From: Shinisaurus crocodilurus
Taxonomy: Eukaryota > Chordata > Lepidosauria > Squamata > Shinisauridae
Assembly (NCBI GenBank): GCA_021292165.1
Contig: CM037879.1
Location: forward strand, 40,454,339 to 40,518,338
Length of the DNA stretch: 64,000 bases
Direction of reading: 5' to 3'
A program made the translations under genes and the position numbers. Of this stretch, positions 55,243 through 64,000 are shown one piece after another; within the stretch, counting starts at the first letter, position 1, and the number at the start of each line of letters is the position of its first letter. Below the pieces are notes generated by a model. It was not told the DNA's origin and did no database searches. It saw nothing but the letters and a program-made list of their open reading frames with translations.

Positions 55243-55421
55243 CCATCAAACATTTTGTTTTATCGGAAGTTGCTTTATACCTGGTCAGATGATTGGTTCT
55301 TCCAGCCACATATTGTCTACTCTGGTTTGATGTTTGTCCCATCAAACATTTTGTTTTATCGGAAGTTGCTTTATACCTGGTCAGATGATTGGTTCTTCCA
55401 GCCCCATATTGTCTACTCTGG
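55243..55421. repeat. 96-bp tandem duplication, about 1.9 copies
   Basis: CCATCAAACATTTTGTTTTA starts at 55243 and again at 55339. The two units are identical by eye except for CCACATA versus CCCCATA, so the duplication looks recent. Confidence 0.93.
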
Positions 55422-55567
55422 CTGGCAGTGGCTCTCCAGGGCCTTAGGCACAGGTCTTTGTCATAATCTGCTAACTGATCCTTTTAAGAGGAGCTACCAC
55501 AGACCGAACCTGGGACATTCTGTATGCAAAACATGTGTTCTGCCACTGAGCCATAGTTCGTCTCCAA
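55290..55567 (-). mobile_element. tRNA-derived SINE (type B), partly duplicated
   Basis: Plus-strand GGCTGGCAGTGGCTCTCCAG and CTGCCACTGAGCCATAGTTC are type B in reverse. Part of its tail falls inside the 96-bp duplicated unit. Confidence 0.7.
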
Positions 55568-57015
55568 AGCACAGACAGACACATGACTCAGTTGAGATTT
55601 GAACCCACAATCCTCAGTTCCAATGACTGATGTTTTCTCCATTAGGCCACTGGGTGAGATGAATGGCCTATTTACTCTAGAGTCTAGACTCATGGCCATA
55701 CTAGATATGACAATTGCGGGAGCCATTTGTTTAAAGCCAGGTGTGCCCTAGTTACTTATAAAATGGGGTGGGATGGTGGTGCTCTGATTTTTTTAAAGGA
55801 AAAGGAATCCTCTGCCTTTCTCCCACCTGAGCTCACTTCCAAAAGCACCTGGTGCAGGGGACAGACTGTGGGGAGGCAAACTGTGGGTTGCAGGCAGATT
55901 TTAGCACCCTCCACCCACATTTTCCTTCAACGTGCCATCACATTTTGTTTGGTCCTCACTGTCATCTGCACTGCTCATTTAGAAGAAATTAGAAGGGGGG
56001 GGGCTCATGCTGTGGTATGCAATAGCAAACACTAGGGAGTCACCTCTTTTGCCCCACTGAGAAAACAGTTTCCTAGACTTGAAGATAGTTCATTAATTTT
56101 ATTGGAGTGTGGTAAGAGTGTTGCCTGTATTATGAAAACCTAAAGCAGGGGTGCAGAACCTCAGACCCCGGGGGCCAAATCTAGCACTCCAGGGTTCTCC
56201 AGATGGCTATTTCCCTTCCCCTTCCCCCCAACCACTAATGGGTTGGTGGTTCCCTGGCTTTTTTCTCCCATTCTGAAAGGTTGAAACACCTCTTCTAAGG
56301 CTTAGTTTTTGACAAGAAGAGCTTTAAGCCAAAATATGCTAGTATTTGTGGTATTTTGGTTCCTGTCCTTTTGCTTTTAGCCCTGCCTCCACTGGTTTGC
56401 TGCTCCTGAGAGTTTCTCCAAAATGGAATTTGGCCCACAGGCTGAAAGTGGTTCAACACCGTTGCTGTAAAGGGACCATTAAGCATTTGGACCATACATA
56501 TTTAGATCTTATGCATTTGGGCTGACTCCTGGTCTCTCTTCAGGTACAAATAAAAATGCTGGTGCTTCCCTTTAAAGCTCTAAATGAATTTAGGCATGGA
56601 TACCTGATGGAGCACCTTCTCAAACATGAATCTGCCCGTGTACTAAGTTTGTCTTTGGAGGGCCCTGCCATCTGAAGCAAGGCGGGGGCAACAAGGAATG
56701 ATAGCTTTGTTGGTGGTTGTGCCTTGCCTGGTGACAGCTTGCGAGTATCCTTATGGGCCTGATGTCTTTTAGGTGCCAGGTGGAGATTTTCCTATTTCCC
56801 AGGTTTTTAACTCTTAATTTTATGGTATAAATTGGCCCTGCAACAAAATGTATTCTAATGTGCTAGCAGGAGTGCGCCAGTTCAGGGTTCCTGCCAGTTA
56901 GCCATTGCTCTCCACTAGGACACTATACACGGCAAGGAGCTTGAGCAGGGCATTCTGCTCTTACCTCTTCCCAGTTTTCTTTCCACATACTGTGGCTACT
57001 GAGCATGCTCAGTCC
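55568..57015. other. intron 3, no exon seen
   Basis: A decayed hAT-like piece near 56148-56200 (GCAGGGGTGCAGAACCTCAG) and its partner near 56430 (TTTGGCCCACAGGCTGAAAG). No gene. Confidence 0.4.
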
Positions 57016-57356
57016 CAGGGATGTTGAAGAGTCCTTGGTCTCGAGTCCCGAGTCGAGTCCCGAGTCTTTGGACTCGAGTCCGAGTCCTTGGTCCAAAATG
57101 GTGACTCACGAGTCACTCCCAAAGCTGACTCCACGAGTCCCTATTAAAATCAGTGGGTTTTTCCCCCAACAAAATAAGGCTACTTCACACTCAGAGCAGC
57201 CACACAGAGTAATCTCAGGTCCTTCTTCTGCCTCTCCCAAGTACGCAACACATCAATCAAAATAAAATCTTGACACACTGTTGGGGCTGCACTCTTCTGG
57301 CATAGCCCAGGGATGTTGAAGAGTCCTTGGTCTCGAGTCCCGAGTCCTCATCCCTG
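57016..57356. mobile_element. hAT element made of GAGTC/GACTC arrays, copy 2
   Basis: Ends CAGGGATG and CATCCCTG. A perfect 8-bp duplication CTCAGTCC lies at 57008-57015 and 57357-57364. GAGTC arrays lie at both ends, the interior is AACACATCAATCAAAATAAA as in copy 1, and an internal second left end begins near 57309. No coding capacity. Confidence 0.93.
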
Positions 57357-57518
57357 CTCAGTCCTCGCTGGGCTCTTTGTGTGTGGGGGAGGGTGTTTTT
57401 TGCTATCTTTTTTTTTTTTTTTAATTCTGTGTTTCTCATTCATTTGCATTTATTACGGCCACAGACCAGCAAAATTAATGTAGAACATATAGAACACAGT
57501 TTCATAGATTTCATAGAA

Positions 57519-58432
57519 CAGTGATGGCGAACCTATGGCATGGGTGGCACAGCTGGCACGCAGGGACCTCTCTGTGGGCACTCGAGCCATTGGTCACCAG
57601 ATCATGAAAAGACCGTCCCCTTCTGCAAAACACTAATGATCTTGTTCTTTCTCACAATGTGGAACAGAATGATTTTATTCTAGAATTCCTGTTTCAGAAT
57701 TATTTTCTACATTGTTATCACATTTAAAAGATTTTGAAGAATGATGCACAGAGCATGCCTTGGATGTAAAGCCCTAACAGTTGACCTGAGTGCTGCATGT
57801 GTTGTTCTCAAACTAACGGAGTATGCGCCAAGGTTTGACAAATTATCAGCATGCATGCAATAGCAAAAATCACATTAATTGCGCAAAAGCATGCCCAATG
57901 CAAACTTTTACCTAATGCAGTGTTTGCAGTCCAAGACATAAAGTGTTTAAAATGTGTTAAGCACGTTTAGTTTTCTTGTTTATCTTGCTCATCCTAGTAC
58001 AGGTTGACTTTTACTAATCCGACACCTGTAGAAGCAGGGAAAGGACCTGGGGTAAAGCTTGCCCCATACAATGTCAGTCTGGCATATAATCATATTACAA
58101 GTTGAGAATCCTTTATCCAAAAATACATGTGCCTAATTATTTAAAAAGTTTGTATAAATTCCCTTCAGGCTATGTGTACAATGTAGTCCTATAATAATTT
58201 TTTGAGTTGATTTTTTTCCAACAAAAAACTGTTTGTATCATTGAAAGCTCTGTTATTGTGTTTTTCTTTTAAGACAAAAGATGTTAATTAGTTTGGACAA
58301 CTGTATGAGTTGTTTTTCTAAAACTAAAACCTCGGTATTCAGGTTTAATTGCAGTGTTGGCACTTTGAAATAAATAAGTTGGTTTTGTGTTGCAATTTGG
58401 GAACTCGGGCTCAAAAAGGTTCTCCATCACTG
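57519..58432 (+). mobile_element. non-autonomous hAT element, 0.9-kb family, copy 3
   Basis: Ends CAGTGATGGCGAACCTATGG and AAAAGGTTCTCCATCACTG. The flanks TCATAGAA and TCATAGTT agree at 6 of 8. It is inserted in a 5S-SINE/CR1-type tail, whose pieces are seen on either side (57501-57518 and 58433-58505). Confidence 0.9.
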
Positions 58433-58505
58433 TCATAGTTGGAAGGAGCCTACAGGCTATCGAGTCCAACCCCCTGCTCAATGCAGGAAACTAAAGGAGG
58501 GGTCA
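58433..58505 (-). mobile_element. 5S-SINE/CR1-type tail fragment
   Basis: TTGGAAGGAGCCTACAGGCT and CAACCCCCTGCTCAATGCAG match the tail of the 5S SINE at 44884-45042. The 5S-like head is absent, so it could derive from a CR1 as well. Confidence 0.75.
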
Positions 58506-59481
58506 GTTAAAACTATTACAGCAACAGAATGCAGTTTATAGGATTCCTTCTTTCTGCAAACTTTGGGGTTTCCCCAAGCATGCTAATACCTCCCTTTCAA
58601 TGACTTTGTTTTGGTTCCATTTCTGTTGGCACTTGAGTTTGCTTTTACAGAGGGTTATAATTGTTTAATGCCATTCTTATTGATGTTGGATTATTGATTT
58701 TTACGTTGTATTTTATTATTTCATTTGTAAGCCACCCTGAAAATATTAATATTGAAGGAACGCATATACATTTTTTGAAATAAATGAATAAATACATGTT
58801 TGACATCCCTGGTGTACTGAATTTGACAGATGGGAGAATCACTGGTGCTTACGGATATGTACAAAACAAGGTTGGAAATATAGTCCCAGTTCTCAGGCAC
58901 CAGAATCAATTTTTAGGAGCCTTTCTCAAATACTGGGTAGAGATTAAACATATAAAAGGGGTTGTCGTCCCGTCCACCACCGAGTTTCTGCGCATTAGAA
59001 TCAACTGATTAATGAGTCATTTTCAGAACATTAAAAATGCCAGCCTTGAGCAGAGAGAGAGAGAGAGAGAGAGAGTGAGAGAGTATTGTTGTGCAAATGC
59101 ACAACAATTTTAAGTACCAGCGTGGTCAGAATTTTTTGGGCACTTGCCAGCGATAACGTAACATTTCGAGTGCTGACAACACCAATCAGCAGTCAAATTC
59201 ACATGCTATCACATTCACATGTTGTCCATCTCACAACACGCATGGAGTTGTGGTTGCGACCCGTGTGCCAGTGCTACATTATTATTGGGTATTCTGAATT
59301 ACGGTATGTGTGATTTCTCACATTGGTAATGTCTTCACTGGCATAAGATCTGAATCTTCCAGTAGAGACAGTGAATTCTTAATGTCATTGTTTGAACCAA
59401 CGTTCATTGGTTCAAGTTTTGATATAGAAATGATCCCAGTAACAGGCCTTTACTTACTAAACTTGTCTGGTTATAGATACA
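58506..59481. other. intron 3; LINE-like end and (GA)n
   Basis: An L2-like 3' end at about 58725-58795 (GTAAGCCACCCTGAAAATAT) and a (GA)n microsatellite at 59052-59084. No exon. Confidence 0.5.
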
Positions 59482-59660
59482 GGCCTGTGGCTTATGCTGG
59501 CTCAGCTTGTCTGAGCGTGGAAAGCTAAGCAGGGTCAAGCCTGGTTATTACTTGGATGGGAGACCCCTCCTCTAGTTTCCTGCATTGAGCAGGGGGTTGG
59601 ACTCGATAGCCTTGTAGGCTCCTTCCAACTCTATGATCTATGAAATCTATGAAATCTATT
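59482..59660 (+). mobile_element. 5S rRNA-derived SINE with CR1-type tail
   Basis: The head up to about 59566 carries the 5S internal promoter: box A region AGCTAAGCAGGGTCAAGCCT (about 59524-59543) and the intermediate/box C region TTACTTGGATGGGAGACC (about 59548-59565), both close to vertebrate 5S rRNA. The tail is CR1-like (GCAGGGGGTTGGACTCGATA, CTCCTTCCAACTCTATGATC) and ends in TGAAATCTA repeats. The 5S-like part covers only about the 3' two-thirds of 5S and lacks the normal terminus, so it is not an rRNA gene. Confidence 0.92.
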
Positions 59661-59948
59661 ATACGTCCAATGATGTAACACACAATCTTTCAGTATCAAG
59701 TATAATGTGGAACACTATATTGGGGTTTCTAGATACATGCGGGGTTACACCTAATTAATTACTGTGTTATTAAAAGTAATTGTGATAAGCTTTCTCCTCT
59801 GCAGCAATTACTATGTCTATGTTTTCCTGTCCTTGGCAGGTTCTGTCTGTATTTAATTCTCCTTGTAGAAATGGCCACTTTCCCAATATTAGCCATACAG
59901 CAAAAGTCTAATACCTGAGATACCTTGGACACTCTGCTGCCAGGGGTA

Positions 59949-60236
59949 TATTTATTTATTTATTATATTTATACCCCGCCTTTTTTCCTGCAAGGAACCC
60001 AAGGCGGCTTTTATTTATTTTATTACATTTGTTAATCGCCCATCTGGCCGGTCACCCATTGCCCATCTGGCTTACATAATCCTCCTCATCCTCCTCTCCA
60101 TTTTATCCTCACAACAACCCTGTGAGGTAGGTTAAGCTGAGTCAGTGACTGGCCCAAAGTCACCCAGTGAGTTTCATGGCCGAGCAGGGACTAGAACCCG
60201 GATCTCCGAGTCCCAGTCCAACACTCTCACCACTAA
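59949..60236 (-). mobile_element. tRNA-derived SINE (type A) with small internal insertion
   Basis: Plus-strand tail TTTATTATATTTATACCCCG, then CAAGGAACCCAAGGCGGC. A roughly 65-bp insert (about 60008-60072, TTTATTACATTTGTTAATCG) follows, then the normal body ends CCAACACTCTCACCACTAA. Confidence 0.85.
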
Positions 60237-61009
60237 CAAGCAAATACTGAGTTTTAGCTAATAGTCCAAAAGACTCTTAACTTAAATCTCTATTTCTTTT
60301 TGCAAAATTCAGTATTGAACCCTGATAAATATTTTGCTAAATGGTAAGATAGCTGTCCCATTGTACCATCAGTCCAAATGCCTTGCCTATTTTTTTTCAT
60401 ATTTCTCTTCCTGGTTCCTGCAAGTAGCTTGCAGAACAGGAACAAAATTATTTATTTGTTTTTTTAAAACTGTGCATTCAGTTTAAGTGTTGCCGTTCTG
60501 CTTTTGACTTCATGTTCTTTTAGTTCCTTTTTCTTCTGTTTACAGATTGGAAAGTGTATCTTATTTAAATGAGAAAGCGAGGGGATTTGATTTTAAATAA
60601 CTTTGATCTATATCACTGATTAAAACCAACAAGTACAAGCCCTTGATTAAAATCAGCACGCCAAGCAGAAAAGCTTGATTAAAATGGTTAACAATCATAT
60701 TTACCAACGTGTTAGATCATATCTTTAGTTATTTCCCTGAAGAGAGGTACCAGGTACTTTTTGTTTGAAATCTAGTCCTATATTAGAATTTGTGCTTAGA
60801 TTTCAAATGTGCTACAGGTATAACATTTTATGTAAACAACTGTATAACTTTTCATATCTACATTTAATCTTATTTATTGTTTATATTTTATTCCTCAGAA
60901 ACTTACTTACTGATTATTGGATTACTAACTTCAAAATTATTGTTGTAATTAAGGGCCATGGCTTAGTGAGTCTTGGTAGTTTATAGTTAATTGTTTTTAG
61001 CTATTTCAA
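60237..61009. other. intron 3, no exon seen
   Basis: AT-rich sequence with no recognised repeat. Confidence 0.5.
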
Positions 61010-61300
61010 ACTGTTTTAAAAATTTCTGTTAAAGATTTTATATTATATTATGTTTTTATCATCTTGTTTTTGTGGGTTGTAATTTGTAATTTTTGTGAAC
61101 TGCCTAGAATGCTTTGGCTATTGGGCTGTATAGAACTGGAATGAATGAATGCTTTGCATGCAGAAATGCATTGCATCTCCAGATAGGGCTGGAAAACTGC
61201 TGTCTGAAACTCTGGAGAGCTGCTGCCAATCAGTGTCAAAAACACTGGCCTAGATGGACTCATTGTTTGACTCAGTATAAGGCAGTTTCCTATGTTTCTA
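61010..61300 (+). mobile_element. L2-like tail followed by a type B SINE
   Basis: GTGAACTGCCTAGAATGCTT and GGCTATTGGGCTGTATAGAA (61095-61136) are an L2-type 3' end with (AATG)n. From about 61140 a type B SINE follows (TGCATCTCCAGATAGGGCTG, AGCTGCTGCCAATCAGTGTC, CAGTATAAGGCAGTTTCCTA) without its tRNA-like head. Confidence 0.7.
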
Positions 61301-62924
61301 TATAGTTCATGTAGAAATTGTCTTTTAAAAAGGATTATACAACTATATGGGAGGTAGGTCTGTGAAGAGCTATAAACTGTGATAATGTGGGAGTCCACCA
61401 AGGGGAAGTAGCTTGGATTAGATTGGAGATGTGTGTGAGTGCCCCCTGTTGTTTTCCAATTCTGTTCTGTGCTAGATCTATGTCTCTGGTCCAAGGACAG
61501 AAGTTTGCTCATGAAACAGGGACTTTCTCCCACTCTCCTCCCCGCTGCAGTGCCCCCCCCGTCCCCCTCCCCAGATCTGCTTTGGGGAGTCCCCCAGGCT
61601 TCTGGAGCAGATTTTGAGGGTGTGCTGTAGGGGGAATCACACCTCTCCCGTTTCTGATCACAGAAGCAGTTCCATCTGTGGAAAAACATCATTGGATTTC
61701 ACCCTTAATTCCAAATTACAGGTGCCTCGCTCAAAACATAACGGTTTCCCTTTTAATGTACCATTATAGGAGTCGGGCAGATGTTCTAGTCTTTCATACT
61801 GATGGATTTCTGTGCCAGCGAGTCACCAAACTACATTAATTGAAGCTCATGACTTGACTTAATTGAAGCTCATGAGTACGTTCATCCATGTTGCTTCTTC
61901 CATTTATTTCTGGCTCCAGTTTTCTATTCCTTGCTGACAGAACACAGTCTTTTGGATACCTAAAATGATTAAATATTTATCACATGCTGCTGAATTTTAC
62001 TGGCATGAATGTTAGGCATATTCCATAGCTTACTTTTCTTGGAACCCTTTATGCTAACTGACAGGAGTCTGCCATCCAGACATCGTGGGTGGATTTAATC
62101 TCAGTAGCTTATTTGTGTAAAAGGGGCGCAGCAAGTCTTTCATTCTTCATTAGAGTTTAATAGATGAACTAATTAAGTGAGCGAGAAGACTAATTAACAG
62201 AAAATCTATGTGTCTTATTACAGCTGAAGTATAAAATAACCAAGGACCTTGTGATCTCAGAGAAAAGTGTATCTGGATTTGCTTGAAAAGCCAGTAAATG
62301 AGCTAAAGAAATAGTTTTGAGCAATTATAGTAATTTATAAGGTAGCATTTATGTGTTGAAAGCATGGTTGGTTAGAAATTTAGAGACGGAAGAATAATCT
62401 GCATTTAAAAATCTCTGCAAGAACTTGAAATCTTGGAGCTAAAAAATATTCTTTGGGGCTGATACCAGAGGTTGGATCGAGAGGTGTCTTTCCATATTCA
62501 GGAGGTGTTTTCTGCTCATGAAAGGGCTATTTCACACCTTTTGTTACACTGGAAAACTGAATCTAAATCCGAAGATATTCTTCAACTTGTGCAAGTATTT
62601 ATGGGCACTCCTGTAGAGCCATGAGAACTGGAATAGAATTTACCTATAATGGGATTACATTGTGTTTTCTGGTTGCGTAAGCTGCCCTGAAAATTTGTTG
62701 AAGAGTGTGATATAAATAGCCAAAATAGGTTAAAAATACATGAACTCTTTGACTAGTGCTTGCAGAAGTGCTTGTTTAATAGCACTAGTGGCTATTTTAG
62801 TTCTGCTCGTAGTTCTTTGGATCCAACCCATCATGTACAGTTCCTGAGGTGTGAGTGAATTTCCCAGATTTTTATCCAAATTTATTTGCTATGCCAGTTA
62901 GAAATTTTTCTCCTATACTTCAGG
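61301..62924. other. intron 3, no exon seen
   Basis: The minus frame 61692-61048 (214 residues) has no domain. It covers the L2/SINE B region and unique sequence, so it is most likely chance. A LINE-like end is possible at about 62665-62725. Confidence 0.4.
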
Positions 62925-63060
62925 CATGTATATGAAGCTGCCTTCTATTGAGCCATACTGTTGGCCCATTAAAGAGCAGTATTGTCTACACTGACCGGCA
63001 GTGGCTGCCTAAGACATCGGTCTCTCCCACTGCTCTGCCAGCTTAGGTCCATTTAATGGG
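62925..63060 (-). mobile_element. tRNA-derived SINE (type B) fragment
   Basis: GAAGCTGCCTTCTATTGAGC, AGTATTGTCTACACTGACCG and GGCAGTGGCTGCC are the type B tail and body in reverse. Confidence 0.75.
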
Positions 63061-63123
63061 AATTGTTGGTGGCCTTTTACATTTATTTATTTACAGTATT
63101 TTTACCGCACAAAATATTATTAT

Positions 63124-63366
63124 TTTTTATTTATTTATTATATTTCTACCCCACTTTTTTTCCTGCAAGGAACCCAAGGCGGCTTACATAATCCTCCTCC
63201 TCCTCCTCTCCATTTTATCCTCACAACAACCCTGTGAGGTAGGTTAGGCTGAGAGTCAGTGACCGGCCCAAAGTCACCCGGTGAGTTTCGTGGCCGAGCG
63301 GGGACTAGAACCCTGGATCTCCTGAGTCCCAGTCCAACGCTCTAACCACTACGCCACGCTGGCTCT
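63124..63366 (-). mobile_element. tRNA-derived SINE (type A)
   Basis: Well preserved: plus-strand TTTATTATATTTCTACCCCA tail, GCAAGGAACCCAAGGCGGCT, body, then ACTACGCCACGCTGGCTCTT head. Confidence 0.93.
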
Positions 63367-63560
63367 TAGAGCAGCTTACAAAGATTAATATTTGTCCCTG
63401 TAAGTCCCTGCCCTCAGGCTTACAATCTAAAAGACATGGACACGAAAGGAAAAAAGGATTGGGAGGGAGGAGGAAGAAAGCAAAAGTCAGGCACCAGTTT
63501 TATTTATTATTTATTTATTTCTTAGTTCTTAGTTACATGGTTCTTAGTTACATGGTTCTT
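63367..63560. other. intron 3; L2-like piece and short tandem repeat
   Basis: GCAGCTTACAAAGATTAATA with CTGCCCTCAGGCTTACAATC resembles an L2 3' UTR. TTAGTTACATGGTTC is repeated about three times at 63530-63572. Confidence 0.5.
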
Positions 63561-64000
63561 AGTTACATGGTTGTTATATAGATGTTTTTCTTTTCTTTTC
63601 TGGCAGGGAAGGGCAAAACAAGCTCCCTGCAGCTGCTCCTTCTTTGGCTGATGCATTGGCTCCCCCTTGCTGTGATGTTAATCTTGGGGTGCATGGGGGG
63701 GCATGTGATGAATGGGTAACAGTTAGGCAGAGTAGATGCGCCCAACAACCTATCAGGGCTCGCCTGGAGAGGGTTCTGATGGGAGGGGGAGCTCTCTCTA
63801 TATATGTGCCTGTGTGTGTGAGAGGAGTTTTAGTTGAGAGTTGAGGGTTTAGGGTTTAGAGTGTTAGAGAAAAGGAGTTGTACCTGCTTAGAGAAATGTT
63901 TACTTAAGAAAATAAACACCACAATAACCAGCCCTGGTATGTTAAGAGTTAATCTCCCACAGACAGATTGTCCTCGGGTTTGTCTGATGAGAGAGGGAAA
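63561..64000 (+). mobile_element. possible LTR at the window edge
   Basis: A TATA-like motif (CTCTATATATGTGCC, about 63796-63810) is followed about 105 bp later by AATAAA (about 63910), and then by sequence running to the end of the window. The spacing resembles promoter, R region and polyadenylation signal of an LTR. No second LTR or primer-binding site is visible, so the class is unproven. Confidence 0.3.

Noticed and set aside
59519..59566. Functional 5S rRNA gene
   Set aside because: Only the internal promoter part resembles 5S rRNA; the sequence continues into a CR1-type tail, so it is a SINE.
61048..61692. 214-residue minus-strand frame
   Set aside because: It runs across an L2-like tail and a SINE fragment; the translation has no domain and is chance.
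45838..64000. MTA exon 4
   Set aside because: I looked for an acceptor followed by the acidic segment and HRELFLSRQ-type motif of the family and did not find one. Missing it by eye is possible.

Overview
This window looks like nuclear DNA from a squamate reptile, most likely a lizard (inference). The support is one vertebrate multi-exon gene with a CpG-island promoter, embedded in a dense squamate-type repeat mix. That mix holds CR1, L2, L1 and an R4/Dong-like LINE, 5S-rRNA-derived and tRNA-derived SINEs, and very many non-autonomous hAT, PIF/Harbinger and pogo/Tigger DNA transposons. Nothing prokaryotic or plasmid-like was seen.

The only host gene I can support is the 5' end of a metastasis-associated (MTA) gene on the + strand. 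It has a CpG island at about 28560-29460, coding exon 1 at 29129-29156, exon 2 at 37256-37323 and exon 3 at 45744-45837. The three exons join in frame and encode about the first 63 residues, the start of the BAH domain. MTA3 is the better paralogue match because of a methionine in exon 3; MTA1 is the alternative. Intron 3 runs past the right edge, so the rest of the gene lies outside.

Region by region: 1-28 kb is intergenic and made mainly of transposons. It includes a truncated 0.9-kb hAT element, nested fold-backs, a hAT with a GC-rich interior (5837-6892), an R4-like LINE (10.8-11.9 kb) and an unusual hAT built of GAGTC arrays (12784-13475). Its centrepiece is a nest at 16057-22636: a Tigger element split by a nearly full-length CR1, itself split by three DNA transposons and one SINE. 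From 29 to 46 kb, introns 1 and 2 hold a Tigger split by an L1 with a 35-bp target duplication, further CR1, L1 and hAT fragments, a GC-rich TIR element (39863-40768), a GC-rich Harbinger MITE and a 5S SINE. From 46 to 64 kb, intron 3 holds fold-back MITEs, an R4-like LINE, L2 and L1 3' ends, a second GAGTC hAT, a third 0.9-kb hAT, another 5S SINE and a possible LTR at the right edge.

Many insertions keep perfect 8-bp (hAT), 3-bp (Harbinger) or 13-35-bp (LINE) target duplications, so their order can be read directly. I see no multi-gene cellular system. The most unusual items are the GAGTC-array hAT family, the GC-rich cargo in several non-autonomous DNA transposons, and the 5S-rRNA SINE carrying a CR1-type tail. 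All coordinates and identities come from reading the sequence by eye; no alignment or database search was run.
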